Positions 7,760 to 17,487 are shown, counted from the stretch's first letter. The stretch is DNA of 64,000 nucleotides from CAIWHR01 sp963734085 (GCA_963734085.1 CAVTFT010000017.1:186001-250000); one strand, 5' to 3'. Notes: a model not told the origin generated them from the letters alone. A program made the numbers and translations.

Positions 7760-10378
7760 ATGAAAACTGCCGACATCCGCACCCGCTTCCTCGAGTTCTT
7801 CGCCGCACGCGGGCACGCGATCGTGCCGTCCTCCCCGCTCGTGCCGCGCGACGATCCGACGCTGCTCTTCGCCAACGCCGGCATGAACCAGTTCAAGGAC
7901 GTGTTCCTCGGCCTCGACCAGCGGCCGTACGTTCGCGCGACGACGGCGCAACGCTGCGTGCGTGCCGGTGGCAAGCACAACGACCTCGAGAACGTCGGCT
8001 ACACCGCGCGGCACCTCACTTTCTTCGAGATGCTCGGCAACTTCAGCTTCGGCGATTACTTCAAGCGCGACGCGATCCGCTATGCGTGGGAGCTCTTGAC
8101 GAAAGAATACGGACTGCCCGCCGACAAGCTGTGGACGACCGTCTACATCGACGACGACGAGGCCTACGACGTCTGGACGAAAGACATCGGCGTTCCGGCG
8201 GAGCGCTGCATTCGCATCGGCGACAACCTGGGCGCGAAATATTCGAGCGACAACTTCTGGATGATGGGGGATACCGGCCCGTGCGGTCCGTGCTCGGAAA
8301 TCTTCTACGACCACGGCCCCGAAGTCTGGGGCGGTCCGCCGGGATCGCCGGAGTCCGAGGGCGACCGTTACATCGAGATCTGGAATCTCGTCTTCATGCA
8401 GTTCAACCGCGACGACAAGGGGACGATGCATCCGCTGCCCAAGCCGTCGGTCGATACGGGCATGGGGCTCGAGCGCCTCGCCGCGGTGCTGCAGCACGTG
8501 CACAGCAACTACGAGATCGACCTTTTCCAGGACTTGATCCGCGCGGCCGTGCGCGAGACGGGCGCCACCGATTATCTGTCGCCCAGCCTGCGCGTGATCG
8601 CCGATCACATCCGCGCCTGCGCGTTCCTGATCGTCGACGGCGTGATTCCCGGCAGCGAAGGGCGCGGCTACGTGCTGCGGCGGATCGTTCGCCGCGCCAT
8701 CCGTCACGGCTATCAGCTTGGACAGAAATCGCCGTTCTTCCACAAGCTCGTCTTTGACCTCGAACGGGTGATGGGCAGCGCGTATCCCGAGCTCAGGCGC
8801 GAAGCCAAACGCGTTGCGCAGGTGTTGAAGCAGGAAGAGGAGCGCTTCGGCGAGACGATCGAAAACGGGATGAAGATGCTGGAGCAGGCGCTCGCCGGAG
8901 GGGCCAAGGTTCTCGACGGCGAGACGGCGTTCACGCTCTACGACACGTACGGCTTCCCATTCGACCTGACTGCCGACGTCTGCCGCGAGCGCAACGTCAC
9001 CGTCGACGAAGCCGGATTCAACCGCGCGATGGATGCGCAGCGCGAGCGGGCGCGAGCGGCGAGCCAATTCAAGATGGGCGCGCAGCTCGACTATGCGGGC
9101 CAGAAGACGCGCTTCCGCGGCCATGACACGCTCTCGGCCGAAGGTCGCGTGACGGCGCTCTACAAGGAAGGCGCTTCGGTGCCGTCGCTCTCCACGGGCG
9201 AGTCGGGTGTGGTGGTGCTCTCGGAAACGCCGTTCTACGCGGAGTCGGGCGGTCAGGTCGGCGATCGCGGCGAGCTCAGCAAGGGCGGCGCGTGTCTGAC
9301 GCTTTTCGCCGTCCACGACACGCAGAAAGTCCAGGCCGACGTCTATGGCCACCTCGGCGAGGTGAAGACCGGCGAGCTCAGGGTCGGCGATACCGTCGCG
9401 GCACAGGTCGATCAGGCCGCGCGCGCGCGAACGGTGCGCAATCACTCGGCGACGCACCTGATGCACAAGGCGCTGCGCGAAGTTCTGGGCGCCCACGTCC
9501 AGCAGAAAGGCTCGCTCGTCGATCCGGACAAGACGCGCTTCGACTTCGCGCACAACGCGCCGCTCACCGACGACGAAATCCGCCGCGTCGAGGCGATCGT
9601 CAATCGCGAGATCCTGGAGAACGTGGCGACGCAGGCGCGCGTGATGCCGATCGAGGAGGCGCAGAAAGCGGGCGCGATGATGCTCTTCGGCGAAAAATAC
9701 GGCGACGAAGTGCGCGTGCTCGACATCGGCACCTCGCGCGAGCTCTGCGGCGGCACGCACGTCGCGCGGACCGGCGACATCGGCTTTTTCAAGATCGTCG
9801 CGGAAGGTGGCGTCGCGGCCGGCATCCGCCGTGTCGAGGCCGTCACCGGCGACAACGCGCTCGGTTGGGTGCAGGCGCAGGAAGCGAAGATCGCCGCAGC
9901 CGCAGCGGCACTGAAGACACCCGCAGCGGAAATCGAGGCGAAGATCGCCCAGCTGATCGAAAGCGCGAAGGCAACCGAGCGCGAGCTTGCGAAGCTCAAG
10001 GCGAAGCTCGCGGCGTCGGCGGGCGACGATCTCGCCGGCAGCGCGGTCGACGTCAAGGGCACCAAAGTGCTGGCGGCCACCGTCGACGGCGCCGACGTCA
10101 AGGGCCTGCGCGAGACGATGGACAAGCTCAAGGACAAGCTCAAGAGCGCGGCGATCGTCCTTTCCGCCGTCGCCGACGGCAAGGTCACGCTGATCGCCGG
10201 CGTCACGCCGGATCTGACGACGAAAGTGAAGGCGGGCGAGCTCGTCAACCACGTCGCGCAGCAGGTCGGCGGCAAGGGGGGCGGCCGGGCCGACATGGCG
10301 CAGGCGGGCGGCACCGATCCCGCCGGGCTGCCCGCCGCGCTCCGTTCGGTCGCGGGCTGGGTCGAGCAGCGGTTGTGA
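7760..10378 (+). CDS. alaS: Alanyl-tRNA synthetase
   Basis: 872 aa, full length. The N-terminal class II catalytic core (FANAGMNQFKDVFLG, then the MGDTGPCGPCSEI region) is followed by the tRNA-binding region. The editing domain has its zinc site HSATH near 562 and CGGTH at 663-667. A coiled linker and C-Ala domain end with the Gly-rich GGKGGGRADMAQAGG. It follows recX, a very common proteobacterial order. Confidence 0.97.
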   Translation: MKTADIRTRFLEFFAARGHAIVPSSPLVPRDDPTLLFANAGMNQFKDVFLGLDQRPYVRATTAQRCVRAGGKHNDLENVGYTARHLTFFEMLGNFSFGDYFKRDAIRYAWELLTKEYGLPADKLWTTVYIDDDEAYDVWTKDIGVPAERCIRIGDNLGAKYSSDNFWMMGDTGPCGPCSEIFYDHGPEVWGGPPGSPESEGDRYIEIWNLVFMQFNRDDKGTMHPLPKPSVDTGMGLERLAAVLQHVHSNYEIDLFQDLIRAAVRETGATDYLSPSLRVIADHIRACAFLIVDGVIPGSEGRGYVLRRIVRRAIRHGYQLGQKSPFFHKLVFDLERVMGSAYPELRREAKRVAQVLKQEEERFGETIENGMKMLEQALAGGAKVLDGETAFTLYDTYGFPFDLTADVCRERNVTVDEAGFNRAMDAQRERARAASQFKMGAQLDYAGQKTRFRGHDTLSAEGRVTALYKEGASVPSLSTGESGVVVLSETPFYAESGGQVGDRGELSKGGACLTLFAVHDTQKVQADVYGHLGEVKTGELRVGDTVAAQVDQAARARTVRNHSATHLMHKALREVLGAHVQQKGSLVDPDKTRFDFAHNAPLTDDEIRRVEAIVNREILENVATQARVMPIEEAQKAGAMMLFGEKYGDEVRVLDIGTSRELCGGTHVARTGDIGFFKIVAEGGVAAGIRRVEAVTGDNALGWVQAQEAKIAAAAAALKTPAAEIEAKIAQLIESAKATERELAKLKAKLAASAGDDLAGSAVDVKGTKVLAATVDGADVKGLRETMDKLKDKLKSAAIVLSAVADGKVTLIAGVTPDLTTKVKAGELVNHVAQQVGGKGGGRADMAQAGGTDPAGLPAALRSVAGWVEQRL

Positions 10379-10427
10379 CCAGGACGGACCGACTGCCGAT
10401 GGGCTCAGAGATTCTCCCGCGCCGGCA

Positions 10428-10856
10428 ATGACGCTGCGTCCCGGCATCACCGTCGAGCTGATGAACGAGCGCGGCCAGGGTCGCTTGCCGTCGCTCTTCG
10501 GCTTTCGCGTGATGGCGGTCGAGCAGGGTCTGCTCGTCGCCGAGCTCGACATCCGGCCGGAGCTCCTCGCGCCGAACGGATTCCTGCACGCGGCGACCGT
10601 CGTCGCCCTCGCCGACACCGCGTGCGGCTACGGCTGCATTGCGCATCTGCCCGAGGGCGCCGGCAACTTCACGACGATCGAGCTCAAGAGCAATTTCATT
10701 GGCACGGCGCGCGACGGCACCCTTACCTGCATCGCGAAGCCCGCGCATCTCGGACGCACGACGCAGGTCTGGGACGCGACGGTGACGCGCCACGCCGACG
10801 GCGGCACGATCGCGCTCTTCCGCTGCACGCAGATGGTTCTGGCGCCCAAGGCTTGA
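10428..10856 (+). CDS. PaaI-family hotdog thioesterase
   Basis: 142 aa single hotdog fold. The helix segment NGFLHAATVVALADTACGYG near 46, followed by the FTTIELKSNFIGTARDG strand near 77, is typical of the PaaI/YdiI acyl-CoA thioesterase group. The usual 'HGG' is replaced by LHAA, so the active-site loop differs slightly. The substrate is unknown. It lies 49 bases after alaS and directly before a VOC protein, probably one transcript with it. Confidence 0.85.
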   Translation: MTLRPGITVELMNERGQGRLPSLFGFRVMAVEQGLLVAELDIRPELLAPNGFLHAATVVALADTACGYGCIAHLPEGAGNFTTIELKSNFIGTARDGTLTCIAKPAHLGRTTQVWDATVTRHADGGTIALFRCTQMVLAPKA

Positions 10857-10861
10857 ATGGC

Positions 10862-11281
10862 GTGCTGACGATCCTGCGCGTCGACCATCTGGTGCTGACC
10901 TGCCGCGACGTCGCGGCGACGATCCGCTTTTATACCGAAGTGCTGGGGATGCGCGAGGTGACTTTTGGCGCCGGGCGCAAGGCGCTCTCGTTCGGGCGCC
11001 AGAAGATCAACCTCCATCCCGTCGGCCAGGCGGGCGGCGCGGCTGACGGTGGTGTCGCCGCGGTCGCGGCACGACCGACGCCGGGATCCGTCGACCTGTG
11101 CCTCATCGTCGCCGAGCCCGTGCCGGCGATCCTTGCGCACCTCGCCGCATGCGGCGTCCCGGTCGAACAGGGACCGATCATGCGTACGGGCGCGCTCGGT
11201 CCCATCGAGTCGGTCTACGTGCGCGACCCTGACGGCAACCTGATCGAGCTCTCGTGGTACGTCGGCGATACGTCGGGCTGA
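10862..11281 (+). CDS. VOC (glyoxalase/dioxygenase superfamily) protein
   Basis: 139 aa from a GTG start (VLTILRVDHLVLTCRDV). Two beta-alpha-beta-beta-beta halves are visible: VDHLVLTCRDVAATIRFY near 8, and VDLCLIVAEPVPAILAHL near 76 with SVYVRDPDGNLIELSWY at the end. The metal ligands expected are the His near residue 9 and the Glu near 128. It resembles the small 'VOC family virulence/glyoxalase-like' proteins. The reaction cannot be named. It begins five bases after the thioesterase stop. Confidence 0.82.
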   Translation: MLTILRVDHLVLTCRDVAATIRFYTEVLGMREVTFGAGRKALSFGRQKINLHPVGQAGGAADGGVAAVAARPTPGSVDLCLIVAEPVPAILAHLAACGVPVEQGPIMRTGALGPIESVYVRDPDGNLIELSWYVGDTSG

Positions 11282-11466
11282 CTCCCGCTCGCGACCGCTT
11301 CGCCGCCGCAAGTGTAAGGCGTAACGCCGCGACCTCGTCCGTCAGGTCGATGGCGCGCCCGCCCGCGTCCGCCTAGAGTCGGAGCACGCGTGGTCGATCG
11401 CGTTTTCGGCCGCCGTGACCTTCCCGATCGTGCGTCCACAACGAGAGCCCGCGAGCGGAGATCCGC

Positions 11467-13914
11467 GTGCCCGCATTGCCGCTCGCCTTGATGGCGTTCG
11501 CCGCCGGCGTCGTCCTGCTGCAATGGCAACCGGTGCTGCCCGCCGTCGCGCCCTGGCTTGGCGGCGCATTCGTCGCCGCGACCGCTGCAGCCGGCGTGCT
11601 TGCATTGCGCCGGCGTGTGCTGCTCGGGCGCATCGCCGCAACCGTTTTCGCGCTCGTCGCCGCGGGTGCGCTCGGCTTCGGCTATGCCGCGTGGCGCGCA
11701 GGAGTGCGGCTTGCCGATGAGTTGCCGGCGATGTGGGAGGGCGAGGACATCGCGCTCGTCGGCGTGATCGACGACCTGCCGCAGGCTTCGCCGCGCAGCA
11801 CGCGTTTCGTGTTCGCCGTCGAGCGTGTCGAGACGGCCGGCGCCGTCGTGCCGGGAAAGCTCTCGCTCGCGTGGTACGCGCAATGGCAGAATGGCGGCCC
11901 GATCGACACGGTGCCCGGGATTGCGGCCGGCGAGCGCTGGCGGCTTGTCGTTCGCTTGAAGCGCCCGCATGGCACCGTCAATCCGAACGGCTTCGACGTC
12001 GAAGCCTGGCTGCTCGAGAACGGCTTGCGTGCAACGGGTTACGTGCGCACCGATGACGCGAACGCGCGGCTCGCGGCGTTTGCCGGCCGTCCCTCCGATT
12101 ACGTGCAGCGGGCGCGCGCGGCGGTGCGCGAGCGCGTCCTTGCCGCGCTCCCCGACGCGCCGTACGCCGGCGTGATCGTCGCGCTCACGATCGGCGAAGA
12201 GCGCGCGGTTTCCGAAGCGCAGTGGCAGGTGTTCAGCCGGACCGGCATTACGCATCTCATCTCGATCTCCGGTTTGCATGTCACGGTGTTTGCGGCGATC
12301 GCCGGGGGTCTCGCGTTGGCGCTTGCGCGGCGCAGTCCGCTTCTTACGACCCGCATTCCGGCCCACAAGGTTGCCGCGGTCGTCGGCGTGAGCGCGGCCG
12401 CCGCCTACGTGCTGCTCGCGGGGTCGCAGGTGCCGGCGGTGCGAACGCTGCCGATGCTCGGCGTGGCGGCGGCGGGGCTGGCGCTGGCGCGGCCCGGAAC
12501 GGCGGCGGTCGTCTGGCTGTGGGCACTCGCCGCCGTGCTCGCCTGGGATCCGTGGGCCGGATTTTCCGCGGGCTTCTGGCTTTCGTTCGGCGCGCTCGGA
12601 CTGCTCCTGTACGCGCACGTCGGTCGGCTGGCGTCGCCGCCGCCGGCCTCGCACGTCGGACGGATCATTCGCACGATGCGCGTCGCCGCGCGGGCGCAGA
12701 CGCTCGTCACGATCGGACTCGTCCCCGGGACGCTCGCGCTGTTCCAGCAGGTGTCGCTGGTCTCGCCGATCGCCAATGCGCTGGCGATTCCCGCGGTCAC
12801 GTTCGTCGTCGTCCCGCTTTCGCTTCTCGGGATCGTCTGTCCGGTGGATCTGCTGTTCGCGGCGGCGCATCTTGCCTTTGCCGCGCTGATGGTGCCGCTT
12901 ACCTGGATGGCGACTGCCCCAGCGTCCGTGTGGCAGCAGCATGCGCCGACCGCGTGGGCCGTCGCCGTCGCCGTGCTCGGCGTCGCGTGGCTTGCCGCCC
13001 CGCGCGGCGTGCCGGGTCGCGCGATCGGGTTCGTTGCACTGTTGCCGCTGTTCGTCGTGCGGCCGCTGCCGCCCGCTCCGGGCACGGCGCGCATGACGGT
13101 ACTCGACGTGGGGCAGGGCCTCGCCGTCGTCGTCGAGACCCACGCGCATGCGCTGCTCTATGACACGGGGCCGCGCTTCAGCGACGACGCCGATGCCGGC
13201 GGCCGGATCGTGGCGCCATTCCTGCGCGCCGCCGGCATCCGCGCGCTCGATGCGATGATCGTCACGCATCAGGATTCCGACCACAGCGGCGGTGCACTCT
13301 CGGTGCTGCGGACGGTGCCGGTCGGCTGGCTGTCGTCGTCACTGCCGCCGGATCATGCGATCGTCGTGCATCGCGTGCAGGAAGGCGGCGAGGTGCGGCG
13401 CTGCGAAGCGGGCCAGCGCTGGGACTGGGACGGCGTGCGCTTCACCGTGCTGCAGCCGACGTCCGCGCAGTACGCGATGCTGCGCCCGAAGCCGAACGAC
13501 CTGTCGTGCGTCGTGCGGGTCGACTCCGCATGGGGAAGCGTGCTCCTGACCGGCGATCTCGAAGCGCGCGGCGAGCTGGAGCTCGTGCGGCACGATGCAG
13601 CCGCGCTCAAGTCCGACGTGCTCCTCGTCCCTCATCACGGCAGCAAGACATCGTCGACGCCGGCGTTCATTGCCGCCGCGGCGTCGGTCGTCGCCGTCTA
13701 CACGCCGGGATACCGCAATCGCTTCGGCCATCCGCGGCCGGAGGTCGTCGCCCGCTACGACGAAGCGGGAATCACGACCTTTCGCACCGATTACGACGGC
13801 GCGCTCACCTTCGTGTTCGCGCCCGGCGCCTCCCGCCTGCCGCAGGCGCAGCGTGCAGTCGACCAGCGCTACTGGCGCGACGTGCCCGTGCGCGACGGCT
13901 CCCCGCTCGACTAG
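11467..13914 (+). CDS. comEC: DNA internalisation competence protein ComEC/Rec2
   Basis: 815 aa. ComEC forms the inner-membrane channel for single-stranded DNA uptake in natural transformation. The order is an N-terminal OB-like DUF4131 region, a competence domain with many membrane helices (SISGLHVTVFAAIAGGLALA near 265), and a C-terminal metallo-beta-lactamase domain from about 540 with VTHQDSDHSGG and LLVPHHGSKTSST. It starts at GTG 11467. It appears intact, which supports a capacity for transformation, though no other com genes are in view. Confidence 0.93.
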   Translation: MPALPLALMAFAAGVVLLQWQPVLPAVAPWLGGAFVAATAAAGVLALRRRVLLGRIAATVFALVAAGALGFGYAAWRAGVRLADELPAMWEGEDIALVGVIDDLPQASPRSTRFVFAVERVETAGAVVPGKLSLAWYAQWQNGGPIDTVPGIAAGERWRLVVRLKRPHGTVNPNGFDVEAWLLENGLRATGYVRTDDANARLAAFAGRPSDYVQRARAAVRERVLAALPDAPYAGVIVALTIGEERAVSEAQWQVFSRTGITHLISISGLHVTVFAAIAGGLALALARRSPLLTTRIPAHKVAAVVGVSAAAAYVLLAGSQVPAVRTLPMLGVAAAGLALARPGTAAVVWLWALAAVLAWDPWAGFSAGFWLSFGALGLLLYAHVGRLASPPPASHVGRIIRTMRVAARAQTLVTIGLVPGTLALFQQVSLVSPIANALAIPAVTFVVVPLSLLGIVCPVDLLFAAAHLAFAALMVPLTWMATAPASVWQQHAPTAWAVAVAVLGVAWLAAPRGVPGRAIGFVALLPLFVVRPLPPAPGTARMTVLDVGQGLAVVVETHAHALLYDTGPRFSDDADAGGRIVAPFLRAAGIRALDAMIVTHQDSDHSGGALSVLRTVPVGWLSSSLPPDHAIVVHRVQEGGEVRRCEAGQRWDWDGVRFTVLQPTSAQYAMLRPKPNDLSCVVRVDSAWGSVLLTGDLEARGELELVRHDAAALKSDVLLVPHHGSKTSSTPAFIAAAASVVAVYTPGYRNRFGHPRPEVVARYDEAGITTFRTDYDGALTFVFAPGASRLPQAQRAVDQRYWRDVPVRDGSPLD

Positions 13915-13941
13915 CGGCGCGAGCCTGCGAGCAGGGCCCCC

Positions 13942-14032
13942 GCGCGCCCGGCGCGTGGGGTGCGACCGGGGCGAGTCGACGCTGCGGCCGACAACTCGGC
14001 GGCGCAATGATCACGAGCAGTACGGAGGCCGC
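13942..14032. repeat. 91-base direct repeat, copy 1
   Basis: Aligns without gaps to 14177-14267 with five mismatches. Both contain GAGTCGACGCTGCGG, ACAACTCGGCGGCGC and AATGATCACGAGC. Start-to-start distance is 235 bases. It looks like a copy of a dispersed element rather than a duplication of neighbouring coding sequence. Confidence 0.85.
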
Positions 14033-14176
14033 GGCGCGAGCCTGGAAGCAGGGGAACGCGCGAGCGGCGAAGCAGGGGCCCCGTGCCGGAGGCCAGGGGA
14101 TGCGAGCCATTGCGAGTCGCGTTCGGAGGCCGACAACGCGGTGTCGCGCATTCCTTGGTGGTGCGGAGGCCGAACT

Positions 14177-14267
14177 GCGCGCCCGGCGCGCGGGGTGCGA
14201 CCGGGCCGAGTCGACGCTGCGGTCGACAACTCGGCGGCGCAATGATCACGAGCTGAACGGAGGCCGC
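14177..14267. repeat. 91-base direct repeat, copy 2
   Basis: Second copy of the element at 13942-14032, ending just before the stop of yceI. The only clustered differences are near the right end, where copy 1 reads GAGCAGTACGG and this copy GAGCTGAACGG. Confidence 0.85.
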
Positions 14268-14282
14268 CCGCGGTCGGCGCTG

Positions 14283-14879
14283 CTATCGGCGCGTGGCCTC
14301 GATGTTGATCTCGAGCTCGACCTTGTCGCCGACATCCGGGAGCCACCGGGTGAGTCCGTACGCCGAGCGATCGAACGCCGCGCGGAACGCGCCGCCGCAC
14401 GTGTACCGTTTGGAAAGCCCGGCCTGCACTTCCTTGCAGACGAAGCGCTCCACCGCGAGACGCAACGGGCGCTGGACGCCGTGCAGCCACAGCGTGCCGT
14501 CGATCGCCGTCAGCCTGTCGCCGTCGAACACGAAATCGTCGCCGACATAGCGCACTTCGGGATATTGCGCTGTGTCGAGAAACTGTGGCGAGCGGAGCAC
14601 GTCGTCGAGCGTCCGGTTGCCGGTGTCCACCGAGCCCGCATCGACATTGGCGACGACGCTGCCGGTCTTCGCCGCCGGATCGAACGTCACGGTCGCGTCG
14701 AGCTTCAGGAAGCGGCCGCGGACGTAGGATATGTCGCGATGCGCGACGGCAAAGTAGATCGAGCGGTGATCGGCGTCGACGTCGAATGCCGCGGCGAATA
14801 CCGTGGTGGCGACGACCGCCAGACCTGCTCCTGCAAGGCCGGAGATTGCAGCGTGCCGGTGCGATCGTACGGAATTCAT
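14283..14879 (-). CDS. YceI-family periplasmic lipid-binding protein
   Basis: 198 aa from the ATG at 14879 (MNSVRSHRHAAISG), giving a signal peptide that ends near AAAFDVDADH. The YceI lipocalin-like beta-barrel is clear: HRSIYFAVAHRDISYVRG, DAGSVDTGNRTLDDVLRS, YPEVRYVGDDF and the C-terminal VGDKVELEINIEA. The family binds isoprenoid-like lipids; the physiological ligand is unknown. A single Cys pair is visible in the central region. It converges on comEC. Confidence 0.88.
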   Translation of the reverse strand: MNSVRSHRHAAISGLAGAGLAVVATTVFAAAFDVDADHRSIYFAVAHRDISYVRGRFLKLDATVTFDPAAKTGSVVANVDAGSVDTGNRTLDDVLRSPQFLDTAQYPEVRYVGDDFVFDGDRLTAIDGTLWLHGVQRPLRLAVERFVCKEVQAGLSKRYTCGGAFRAAFDRSAYGLTRWLPDVGDKVELEINIEATRR

Positions 14880-15042
14880 GCGTGCGCGGGTCCGATATAG
14901 TGGTCTTCGTTGGACAAACCGTTCTTCCCCGCTATCTATTCCGCGGCGCGGGAATAGCTGCGGGAGCCGCAATGTTTACCGAGGGAGCCTTCCGGTCCAG
15001 AATTCGGTCGATGGGAGGTGGTCGCTGGAGGAGGGCAACATC

Positions 15043-16362
15043 ATGGCACTTCGGCACCGGGTCCCGGCAGCGATTGCGGCGGCGCTCTTCTCGCTGCCGG
15101 CCTGCGCGAGCTACCACACGTACGTGATCGACGAGCTCTATTCCAACACCGACGGCACCGTGCAGTACGTGGTGCTGCACGAGTCGCTCGGGATGAACGG
15201 CCAGAATCTGCTCGCGGGGCATACGCTGACGGCCACGCATGCGGGACAGAAGAAGACCTACAGCTTCGTGCGCGATCTTCCTGGCGAAATGTGCGGGTAT
15301 TACAACTGCATGCCGAGTCCGACTGCCGGCACCCGCGTGCTGATCGGCACCGACGGCTTCGCCGCCCTCGGGCTCGTCACGCCGGACTACGTCGTTCCCA
15401 ACGGGTTCCTTCCCATCGACGGTGGCACCGTCGACTACGCCGGGGTCGATGCACTGACTTTTGCGGCGTTGCCGACCGACGGCCTCAACGCGCTCTACCG
15501 CGATGGAACGACGCGGCGGAATGTCGCGACGAACTTCGCGCGGGACGCCGCGACCGCCGCCCTGTCCGCCGTCAACTATCAAGGGTTGTGGTGGGCGACG
15601 GGCGGCACGGAATCGGGGTGGGGGATCAATTTCGCGCATCAGGGCGATCGGGTCTTCGCCACGTGGTACACCTACGACGCCGCGGGCAAAGCCTGGTGGC
15701 TGTCGATGCTTGCCGACCGGATTACCGGCAACACGTACCGCGGCCCCATCAACGTCGACAGCGGCCCGTCGTTCGCGAGCTTCGTCGGCGCGGGCAAGCC
15801 CACGCATGTAGGGATGGGCACGCTCGCATTTTCGGATGCGAACAACGCAACGTTCGACTACACCGTCAACACGACGACGCAATCCAAGGCGATCGCGCGC
15901 TACGATCTCGGCACCGGCGCGCAGCCGATCTGCGCGTTCAGCGCCACCGCGCTCAACTTCGGCGCCGCGGCCAACTACCAGGACCTCTGGTGGGCGGCGA
16001 GCGGGGCGGAGTCGGGTTGGGGCATCAACTTCGCGCATCAGGGCAACACGCTGTTCGCGACCTGGTACACCTACGATGTCGATGGCACGCCCATGTGGCT
16101 GTCGGCGCTGCTGAAACGCGCCGGCACCAGCAATGTCTATCAAGGCGACCTGGTGCGAACCTCGGGGCCGCGATTCGACAATTACCGGACGAGCGACCTC
16201 GGGCCGAACCAGCCGGTCGGCTCGGCGACCCTGACGTTCGCGGACGGCAACCACGCCAGCTTCGACTACACGGTGACCGGCATCGCAACGGGAACCGTCA
16301 CGCAGTCGAAGGCGATCGTGCGCTATCCATTCGCCGCCACGGGCGGAACGCTCTGCCAGTAG
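15043..16362 (+). CDS. Secreted protein with tandem ESGWG beta domain, function unknown
   Basis: 439 aa; GGAGGAGG lies upstream of the ATG. The signal peptide ends near ACASYHTY. Residues 1-177 hold a unique domain with four cysteines. Two copies of a domain of about 130 residues follow (178-305 and 311-439), each opening with NYQ(G/D)LWWA, then ESGWGINFAHQG, FATWYTYD and SFDYTV...QSKAI.RY. This domain recurs in many exported betaproteobacterial proteins, often in tandem, without known function. The aromatic, Gly-rich pattern suggests a beta-sandwich or propeller-blade fold. It has its own leader and seems monocistronic. Confidence 0.75.
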   Translation: MALRHRVPAAIAAALFSLPACASYHTYVIDELYSNTDGTVQYVVLHESLGMNGQNLLAGHTLTATHAGQKKTYSFVRDLPGEMCGYYNCMPSPTAGTRVLIGTDGFAALGLVTPDYVVPNGFLPIDGGTVDYAGVDALTFAALPTDGLNALYRDGTTRRNVATNFARDAATAALSAVNYQGLWWATGGTESGWGINFAHQGDRVFATWYTYDAAGKAWWLSMLADRITGNTYRGPINVDSGPSFASFVGAGKPTHVGMGTLAFSDANNATFDYTVNTTTQSKAIARYDLGTGAQPICAFSATALNFGAAANYQDLWWAASGAESGWGINFAHQGNTLFATWYTYDVDGTPMWLSALLKRAGTSNVYQGDLVRTSGPRFDNYRTSDLGPNQPVGSATLTFADGNHASFDYTVTGIATGTVTQSKAIVRYPFAATGGTLCQ

Positions 16363-16404
16363 ACACCGCTGTCGCGCGCGGGCGGCGCCGCGTAGACTCC
16401 GCTC

Positions 16405-17463
16405 GTGCGACGGAGCGATATCGAGTGTCTTCCCTGCCTCTTCGAGCGTCGAGGATGGATCGCGTTGCTCGCACTCGCCGCGCTCGGTGCCGCGACGCCC
16501 ATCGTCGCGGTCGCGCAGAGCCACGACGCCAACGCGAAGGAGTGGAAGCTCTCGACGGCGGTGGGGACGGCGTTTGCGCTCGGCAAGGCGGGCGAACGCT
16601 GGGCTGCGCTCGTCACCGAAAACTCCGGCGGCAAGCTCGCCGTCGTGCTGCGTCCCGGCGCGACGCTCGCCGAGCGCGATCCGGCGCGCGAGTTCACCGC
16701 GCTTCGCAGCGGCGCCGCCGATCTCGCGATCGGCTCGACGCTGTATTGGTCGGTACAGGTGCGCGAGCTCGGTGTCGTCGGATTGCCCTGGATCGCCCCG
16801 GAGGAAAAGCAGCTCGATGCCCTGGTGACGGGCGTCATCGCGGAGAAGCTCGCCGCAGCAGTACAGGCCGGCGGCGCGATGCCCCTCGCGTTCGCGCCGC
16901 TCGGTCATCGCGAGCTCGCAGCGCTCGCACCGGTGCGCACGCCCGACGATTTGGCGGCGCGGGCCGTGCGCATCGCGTCGACGCCGTATCTCGTCGACTT
17001 CTACGCGGGATTGGCGGCGCGTCCGAAGGCCATGTCGTTCGCCGCCGCGCGGCCCGCATTTGAATCGGGCGAGCTCGATGTGCAGGAGGGCGCACCGGCA
17101 ACGTTCGCCGCCGCGCGCCTCGACGCCATCGGCATCAGGCACGTTACGCTTTGGGGCGCCGTGGCCGAAGCGGCGATTTTCGCCGTCAATCGCGGCGTCT
17201 GGGAGGGGTGGACCGACGAGGAGCGTGCGATCGTCCGCGCCGCTGCACAGCAGGCGGCGTTCGAGCTTGCCGTGCTTGCACGCGCCGAGAACGCCGAAGC
17301 GCTCGCCCTGCTCCACAAACGCGGCGTGTCGATCGTGCGCCTCACGCCATCCGGTCAGGCCGCGTTCGCGGCGGCGGCGCGTCCCGTCTACGACAAATGG
17401 GCCGCAGTGGCCGGCTATGAGCTCGTGCGCGCGGCGGAAGCGGCGGTGGCCGCGGCCCGGTGA
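16405..17463 (+). CDS. TRAP transporter DctP-type periplasmic binding protein (orphan)
   Basis: 352 aa from a GTG start; the signal peptide ends near VAVAQSHDA. The order of motifs (KLSTAVGTAFALGKAGERWA near 48, VRELGVVGLPWI near 117, then RVR-type DDLAARAVRIASTPYLVDFY near 180) fits the DctP solute-binding fold. The key carboxylate-binding Arg would be in the AVRIAST segment. No DctQ/DctM membrane genes are adjacent, so it is an orphan binder, possibly working with a distant transporter or as a sensor partner. The solute is unknown. Confidence 0.75.
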   Translation: MRRSDIECLPCLFERRGWIALLALAALGAATPIVAVAQSHDANAKEWKLSTAVGTAFALGKAGERWAALVTENSGGKLAVVLRPGATLAERDPAREFTALRSGAADLAIGSTLYWSVQVRELGVVGLPWIAPEEKQLDALVTGVIAEKLAAAVQAGGAMPLAFAPLGHRELAALAPVRTPDDLAARAVRIASTPYLVDFYAGLAARPKAMSFAAARPAFESGELDVQEGAPATFAAARLDAIGIRHVTLWGAVAEAAIFAVNRGVWEGWTDEERAIVRAAAQQAAFELAVLARAENAEALALLHKRGVSIVRLTPSGQAAFAAAARPVYDKWAAVAGYELVRAAEAAVAAAR

Positions 17464-17487
17464 TGCGCTCCGTCAATCAAACAAGCT

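Larger units (their letters stand above)
13915..14282. other. Repeat-filled intergenic region between comEC and yceI
   Basis: No gene is credible here. The 368 bases are built from related pieces: a 91-base direct repeat (two copies) and shorter echoes of 'GCGAGCCTG(C/G)(G/A)AGCAGGG' and 'GGAGGCCGACAAC'. It separates two convergent genes. Confidence 0.6.

Noticed and set aside
7727..10618. 963-codon minus-strand open frame opposite alaS
   Set aside because: Complement shadow of alaS; low-complexity composition and no ribosome-binding site.
11215..13284. 689-codon minus-strand frame opposite comEC
   Set aside because: Arg/Gly/Asp-rich shadow of a certain gene.
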